A DNA stretch of 44,273 nucleotides from Desulfurococcales archaeon (lineage in GTDB: Archaea; Thermoproteota; Thermoprotei_A; Sulfolobales; Desulfurococcaceae). The position numbers were made by a program, and so were the translations under genes. The notes beneath the pieces were generated by a model, which saw only the letters and a list, made by a program, of their open reading frames with translations, did no database searches and was not told the origin of the DNA. The stretch spans positions 1 through 44,273 of the forward strand of contig JAGGXK010000071.1 of the NCBI GenBank assembly GCA_021163115.1. Reading direction: 5' to 3'. Positions 39,211 to 44,273 of the stretch are shown here, in pieces. The first letter of the stretch is position 1. Every line of letters begins with the position of its first letter.

Positions 39211-40724
39211 GTAACACCACCTACTCCGCGTCCAGCAATTAAGTAGAGTGTATAGATCATGATAATTAGTAAAGGCAAGGAAAGAAGCAGAGCTATAAGT
39301 ACCGGGATATTTACTCCTCCACTACATATTAGAGGGAATACCATGTAGATATTCGCACCTGCAGCTATAAGCTCCATAAATTCTATCTCATTATACTCCC
39401 TAGCTTCAATATTTGTTCTTATAGATGGTTTATCAAAGAACATATGCATATATCTAAGCCCTATTGCTACAGACAACGCTATTGTTAGCACGAGACCTAT
39501 TAGGGGGAATATTTGTTCTATAGTATTTAATCCAAGCTCTAATGATGCTATGAAACCAAGCAGTTTTGCAGTAAAACCTGCTGTGGGTGGTATACCTATT
39601 AATGAGAATATAGATATATAGGCTGCAAGTGAGGAGATGGGAAACAATTTACTAAATCCTCTTATTAGCTCGATCTTCCTTGTATGGTAAACTAGCTCCA
39701 TAGTTCCAGCATTCAGGAATAATGATGCTTTATATCCTGCATGAGATAGTATTGCTAGAATAAACACTGTATAAGCTATAGGCTCCCCTGATACAACATA
39801 CACGGCAAGCATTACAGCGGATAATCCTGTACCCATTATAGTACTATATGCAAGCATTCTCTTTATATCATGCTGGATAAGACTTTGTAAGCCACCATAA
39901 ACTATAGATATTATCCCTAAAACAGCTAAGACGTAGAAGAATATTATGGGATCAAGGCGGATGATCTGGTAAACTCTATATAATCCATATAATCCAAGCC
40001 CGGTCATAACACCGCTTAAAAGCGCTGATCCAGGTGATGGTGCAACTGTGTGAGCGTCCGGGAGCCAGAAATGGAGTGGAACAAGTGCGGATTTTGTAAT
40101 AAATCCTATAAGAACAAGTGGTAACAGGTAACTAGGTATGGCTGGTCTTAGCTGTTCTAATATCCAGTATGGTGTAAAAAGTGCCTCGAATAAGCCTTTT
40201 TCAATAATTATTGTTGTTGCTAAAGATAATATACTTAGATAAATTAATGTGAATACTGTTATCTCAAACGTCATAGTTGATATAAATAAGAACCTCTTTG
40301 AAGCCCTGTGCCCAGCGGTTTCTCCATAAAATATTATAGTGAATCCAAGGATTTCTGCCAAAGTCCATGAAATCGCTAAAAGTATTAGAGAGGGAGATAT
40401 AAATGCTGATATAAGTAAGATAGAGAACAAACAGATCATGAGGTCAAGGTTTATAGTAATACCCTTTTTGTCTTTATAATCAATTGAATATAGTGTTATA
40501 GGTAGGGATAGTAGTGTAAAGGAGAGGCCCATTATAAAAGATAGGGAGTCAATATACCTAGTTATATAAAACAATATGGTTGAGAATGCAAGCAATATAT
40601 AGGATACTATGTATAAACCAGTCTTTACGTTTCTATCTCTAGCTCTAAAAACTAGGTAGAGCATGGGAAAAATAAGTATGTATAGAGCTAGTGCTATAAT
40701 AGATTCTATAGTTGACGGTATCAA
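39207..40724 (-). CDS. Antiporter-like proton-conducting subunit (NuoM/NuoL/MrpD-like)
   Basis: ORF; ITKSALVPLHFWLPDAHTVAPSPGSALLSGVMTGLGLYGLYR. Confidence 0.93.
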   Translation of the reverse strand: MIPSTIESIIALALYILIFPMLYLVFRARDRNVKTGLYIVSYILLAFSTILFYITRYIDSLSFIMGLSFTLLSLPITLYSIDYKDKKGITINLDLMICLFSILLISAFISPSLILLAISWTLAEILGFTIIFYGETAGHRASKRFLFISTMTFEITVFTLIYLSILSLATTIIIEKGLFEALFTPYWILEQLRPAIPSYLLPLVLIGFITKSALVPLHFWLPDAHTVAPSPGSALLSGVMTGLGLYGLYRVYQIIRLDPIIFFYVLAVLGIISIVYGGLQSLIQHDIKRMLAYSTIMGTGLSAVMLAVYVVSGEPIAYTVFILAILSHAGYKASLFLNAGTMELVYHTRKIELIRGFSKLFPISSLAAYISIFSLIGIPPTAGFTAKLLGFIASLELGLNTIEQIFPLIGLVLTIALSVAIGLRYMHMFFDKPSIRTNIEAREYNEIEFMELIAAGANIYMVFPLICSGGVNIPVLIALLLSLPLLIIMIYTLYLIAGRGVGGVT

Positions 40725-40739
40725 CTCATTAACCCAGCC

Positions 40740-41252
40740 CTACTGTTTTATTGACTCCATCCTAGCTTTAGCAAATAACTCGGCAACCCTATACTTTGTT
40801 TTATCAAATACTTTCTCCTCCTTACCAACAATTATAGCGCCTGCGGGACACATTGCTGCACAAGCTGGTATTAATCCGTTTGATCTAAGCCCTTTACATA
40901 GATCACACTTAATCGCTACTCTGGCAGCAGGATGTAGTTCTGGAATACCAAATGGACATGCATAGAGGCATGCAAGACATCCTATACATCTAGATTCCTC
41001 AACATATACTGCTCCATCTTTATCTCTAGTCATAGCACCGGTAGGACATACATCAATACAGGGAGCATTTTTACAGTGCATACATGATACAGGTATCTCA
41101 AGGCCTATACTGGTCCTGTATACTTTAATAAATGGTTTTCCGTAAAGAAACTCACATACAGCTTCACATGTTCCACAGCCTATACAAGTAGCTAGATCTA
41201 TTACTCTTAGGTATTTTGGACCAGGACTATCTTTCCCTTTTCCAACAGACAT
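40740..41252 (-). CDS. HycB/CooF-like polyferredoxin with four [4Fe-4S] motifs
   Basis: ORF; CIGCGTCEAVC, CMHCKNAPCIDVCP, CIGCLACLYACP, CDLCKGLRSNGLIPACAAMCP. Confidence 0.93.
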   Translation of the reverse strand: MSVGKGKDSPGPKYLRVIDLATCIGCGTCEAVCEFLYGKPFIKVYRTSIGLEIPVSCMHCKNAPCIDVCPTGAMTRDKDGAVYVEESRCIGCLACLYACPFGIPELHPAARVAIKCDLCKGLRSNGLIPACAAMCPAGAIIVGKEEKVFDKTKYRVAELFAKARMESIKQ

Positions 41253-41272
41253 TTAGAACACCTCTTCATGTC

Positions 41273-42373
41273 TTATACACTTTGAATAAACTTATTCGAT
41301 CTAGCACGTAGAAACATGTCAAGATTACATGCAGCCCTTAAGCCTGAGGCAACAGCTGACCCTATCTTCGAAGGCCCTGTAACAACATCTCCTGCAACAA
41401 AGATCTTTGGATTACTTGACTGGTATCGCTCATCTACTACAACACAGCCCCATTTATCAAGCTCTATACCTAGTTTCTGGAGAGCCTCTTTGTCTTCTAA
41501 TGAAACAGGTGGGGTAGATAACTCGCCTGTAGCAAAGATTACTAGATCAGCATCCATTATAAACTCTGAACCAGGAATAGGTTCTGGCCTTGGCCTTCCG
41601 CTTCTATCTGGTTTACCAAGCTTCATTCGCTGGCACTTTATACCTTTAACTTTATTATCTTCAGTAATTATTTCAAGGGGGGATATAAGTTCCTTGATCT
41701 CTACACCCATAGCCCTTATCCGTTCCATCTCATAAACGCCTGCAGGAGCATATTTTATAGTCCTCCTATAGACGAGATGAACCTCGTCTGCCCGATCCCT
41801 AATGGCTTGTTCAGCAGCGTCTACGGCACTATATCCCCCACCAATAACTACTACCTTACCCTCGGTTACAGGCTTTTTATCTGAGAAGCCTAGCTCGTAT
41901 ATTCTATGCTTATATACATACTCTAATGCTGTCAATACACCATCTGCATCAGCACCTGGTAGTCTGGGAACCCTTGATCTCCATGCACCAGTTGTTATAA
42001 TTACCGCATCATAGTTATTAACGATCTCTTCTAGCGGTATATTCTTTTCAACAAAGTCATCCCCCTCATCATGCCGGGGCTTTCCAGCAAAAACTTTTGT
42101 CCTTAATAAAAACTTAACACCAAAGTTCTCCTTAAGCACCTTAATTCCTTCTAGAACTCTCTCCCTGGGGATCCTCCATGGAGGAATGGCAAAAATCATT
42201 AATCCCCCAGGAAGAGGTTGTTTATCATATATATCTACATCATATCCCTGGCATACAAGATACCCTGTTGCAGCTAATCCAGCAGGTCCAGCACCTATAA
42301 CTGCCACTTTCCCACGGCTTGAAGAAGGTTTTTCCTTACACAGAAAAGCAAACCTCATTATATCTTCAAGCAT
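41273..42373 (-). CDS. GltD/SudA/NfnB-like FAD-NAD(P)H oxidoreductase lacking the N-terminal Fe-S domain
   Basis: ORF; VAVIGAGPAGLAATGYLVCQGYDVDIYD, VVVIGGGYSAVDAAEQAI, IFVAGDVVTGPSKIGSAVASGLRAA. Confidence 0.9.
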   Translation of the reverse strand: MLEDIMRFAFLCKEKPSSSRGKVAVIGAGPAGLAATGYLVCQGYDVDIYDKQPLPGGLMIFAIPPWRIPRERVLEGIKVLKENFGVKFLLRTKVFAGKPRHDEGDDFVEKNIPLEEIVNNYDAVIITTGAWRSRVPRLPGADADGVLTALEYVYKHRIYELGFSDKKPVTEGKVVVIGGGYSAVDAAEQAIRDRADEVHLVYRRTIKYAPAGVYEMERIRAMGVEIKELISPLEIITEDNKVKGIKCQRMKLGKPDRSGRPRPEPIPGSEFIMDADLVIFATGELSTPPVSLEDKEALQKLGIELDKWGCVVVDERYQSSNPKIFVAGDVVTGPSKIGSAVASGLRAACNLDMFLRARSNKFIQSV

Positions 42374-42622
42374 TAAATATCACCAAGTTTCATGGCATTG
42401 CTAATGCTTATAATATGTTTGCTATTTATCTAAAGTTTTACATTATCCTAATATTTTAGATAAGCTAAATAAAACCTTCGGTTAGAATATATACAATACA
42501 TATATGAATGGACATCTATATACACAAGGCGAAGTAATAGTTACTTAAATAATCAAATATGTACTATATTGAAGTATAAGCTAGATAATTTATCATTCAA
42601 CTAAATGTTTTTGAATATACTG

Positions 42623-42856
42623 CTAGCCTTTCATAACAAATCTCTCCATTTTTGACTCCTTCTTAAAAAGCTTCTTCCATAGCTTATAGTGTTTCTCACA
42701 CAAGTATATAACACCGGGTCTTCGCGGTGGGTGTGCACCATATACGTGGAGTTTATACCCTTTTTCTTCTAGAACTTTAGCATTTACATAGCTGACTTCA
42801 TGTATTCCTTCCTCATTACATTCTTCTATACTACATTTCTTTTTAGCCATAAGCAT
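42623..42856 (-). CDS. Small putative zinc-binding protein (77 aa)
   Basis: ORF; CSIEECNEEGIHEV ... IYLCEKHYKLWKKLF. Confidence 0.7.
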   Translation of the reverse strand: MLMAKKKCSIEECNEEGIHEVSYVNAKVLEEKGYKLHVYGAHPPRRPGVIYLCEKHYKLWKKLFKKESKMERFVMKG

Positions 42857-42941
42857 CCTCCTCTACAATATCCTATCATTTTATTCGGGGATATAAAGTA
42901 AAAGATTTTTTGATATCTTAGTTTGTTTTATTCTAAAAGCA

Positions 42942-43850
42942 TTAATCTTTATATCTCAATCTATAAACCATGCTAGCATCAAGGGGTATTTGATCACCAT
43001 TTCTTTGCACTATAAGACTTCCATCATCTTTTACATCAATTGCAATTCCTTCAATTATTCCACTAGAGGTTTCAACAATTACGCGCCTACCTATGGTATC
43101 AAGATAGTGCATGTAGTTTTCAATAAGTTTATCTTTTTCCCCAACAATCTTGTTTATTCTAGCAAGCCAGCCAACAATGTATGCTAATAGATTGTTCCGG
43201 GGCTTCATACCGATTAGTTTCTTAATTGATGTAGCACCTTCAACTGATACATCATTGTTTGCGTTGATTCCTATACCTATATATACAATAAAGTATTGTG
43301 GAAATGCTTCAGCTTCAATAAGTATTCCAGCTATCTTGTTCCCATTAATAACAACATCATTTGGCCACTTTATCCTAGCCTTTATACTATATAGACTTTC
43401 AAGAGCCTTAGATATAATTACAGGAACAGCTACTGGAACATAACGGGCTGTTTCAGAATTGACGGTAAGTGTTATTGTAGCCCATATTCCTCCAAGCCCT
43501 GTTTTCCAAGTTCTACCATGTCTACCACGTGCTTCTGCAAGATATTCTGCAACAACTATGCTCCAGGGCCCTAATCCTCTGGCTGCATCCTGGGTGCTGC
43601 CTAGAAGTGGTCTATGAATAAGCCTCCAACCCCACGGCTTTAGATTACTAGGATTATCAATAGGGTTCCAGTGCACTTTGGTATCATTATATTCTAATAG
43701 GTAGTTTTTACCAAGCTCCTTTAATAACTTATTAAGTCTTGTAAGTGAAAGACCGGTTTCCCATGCAAGTTCGCGTAGAACCCATTCTTTTCTCTCCATA
43801 AGCTTTGATACAATCAATAGCTTCATCAGTAGTTTCTCGCCAATAACCAA
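42942..43850 (-). CDS. birA: Biotin-protein ligase with N-terminal wHTH (BirA-type)
   Basis: ORF (TTG start); wHTH LRELAWETGLSLTRLNKLLKELG; EARGRHGRTWKTGLGGIWATI, KWPNDVVINGNKIAGILIEAE. Confidence 0.9.
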   Translation of the reverse strand: MVIGEKLLMKLLIVSKLMERKEWVLRELAWETGLSLTRLNKLLKELGKNYLLEYNDTKVHWNPIDNPSNLKPWGWRLIHRPLLGSTQDAARGLGPWSIVVAEYLAEARGRHGRTWKTGLGGIWATITLTVNSETARYVPVAVPVIISKALESLYSIKARIKWPNDVVINGNKIAGILIEAEAFPQYFIVYIGIGINANNDVSVEGATSIKKLIGMKPRNNLLAYIVGWLARINKIVGEKDKLIENYMHYLDTIGRRVIVETSSGIIEGIAIDVKDDGSLIVQRNGDQIPLDASMVYRLRYKD

Positions 43851-43906
43851 ACTTTACTAATCCCCCCGTACAGTATTTTCCCACTATTATTCTACAAGTA
43901 TGTGGT

Positions 43907-43925
43907 AGTATATAGACTATATACT
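43907..43925. promoter_or_regulatory. 19-bp perfect palindrome AGTATATAGACTATATACT upstream of birA
   Basis: 9-bp arms around central A, about 57 nt upstream of the birA start. Confidence 0.55.
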
Positions 43926-43932
43926 GTACAAG

Positions 43933-43947
43933 CCTATGGTACATAGG
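43933..43947. promoter_or_regulatory. 15-bp palindrome CCTATG-GTA-CATAGG upstream of birA
   Basis: Perfect 6-bp arms. Confidence 0.5.
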
Positions 43948-44040
43948 TGTTGATTAGTTTTTGACACAGCATATGTTTCTATGTCACCAGCTCTTTAATA
44001 GAAGAACCTTATTCAATAAATGCTCTATATAATAGTGAGT

Positions 44041-44250
44041 TTATGGAACAAGTTTTCTAAGAACATATAATGTCTTATAAATACCTAGTCTATATGGTAG
44101 GTTGGGATAATGTTTTCTTAGTAACTCATAAACATTGAGAACTCTATTATAGTTATTATTAATATTGTTTTTATTTGGGACAAGATCTACTATGTCCTGT
44201 TGCCATAAACTACTTAGTAGGCTAAGTATAATGCTTCTCTTTCTTTCCAT
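44041..44250 (-). CDS. Hypothetical protein (69 aa)
   Basis: ORF; no in-frame extension beyond 44250 before an upstream stop. Confidence 0.5.
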   Translation of the reverse strand: MERKRSIILSLLSSLWQQDIVDLVPNKNNINNNYNRVLNVYELLRKHYPNLPYRLGIYKTLYVLRKLVP

Positions 44251-44273
44251 TTCTAATGCACTTAGATACTCAT

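Noticed and set aside
41316-41735. 139-aa plus-strand ORF antisense to the GltD-like gene
   Set aside because: Shadow ORF of a strongly conserved flavoprotein.
43732-43944. 70-aa minus-strand ORF across the birA start and upstream palindromes
   Set aside because: Out of frame with birA and overlapping its promoter; no plausible product.
1-44273. CRISPR arrays, IS elements, defence or phage modules
   Set aside because: No regularly spaced repeats, transposase/integrase motifs or terminal inverted repeats seen; gene content is housekeeping and energy metabolism.
1-44273. tRNA genes
   Set aside because: No convincing T-arm GGTTCRANNCC plus acceptor pairing spotted by eye; a tRNAscan-SE run would be needed to exclude intron-containing or permuted tRNAs.

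Overview
This is a 44.3-kb, AT-rich, gene-dense window from a hyperthermophilic crenarchaeon. The family content looks Desulfurococcales-like, but taxonomy is inferred only from gene content. It holds about 50 protein-coding genes. Most are housekeeping: sucCD, argS, PfkB kinase, uridine phosphorylase, hsp20, riboflavin reductase, YjbQ, nicotinate phosphoribosyltransferase, metG, priL, NMD3, sufC/sufB, adk, aspS, a Ca2+-type P-ATPase, iorAB, cdd and birA. The most system-like locus is a tightly coupled minus-strand operon (about 33550-42373). It encodes a membrane-bound group-4 [NiFe]-hydrogenase-type complex with intact L1/L2 Cys motifs, two antiporter-like subunits, a NuoH-like subunit and two small unassigned ORFs. 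Upstream in the same operon are a 4x[4Fe-4S] HycB-like ferredoxin and a GltD-like flavoprotein that lacks the usual N-terminal Fe-S domain. The most striking non-protein signal is a ~182-nt, very GC-rich, highly structured plus-strand RNA gene (about 22877-23058), with its own TATA-like element and poly-T terminator, that I cannot assign to a known family. Other points of interest: an aspS gene and an unlisted ORF (31866-32150) that both appear to need non-NTG start codons at the same 6-nt spacing from GGTGA; a C/D-box sRNA candidate upstream of priL; palindromes upstream of birA and between the wHTH gene and iorA; a rhomboid that appears to lack its catalytic His; and an Lrp-type regulator with a four-Cys tail next to sufCB. 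No CRISPR array, rRNA, confident tRNA or transposon was seen. No searches were run; all family calls come from motif reading of the supplied translations.
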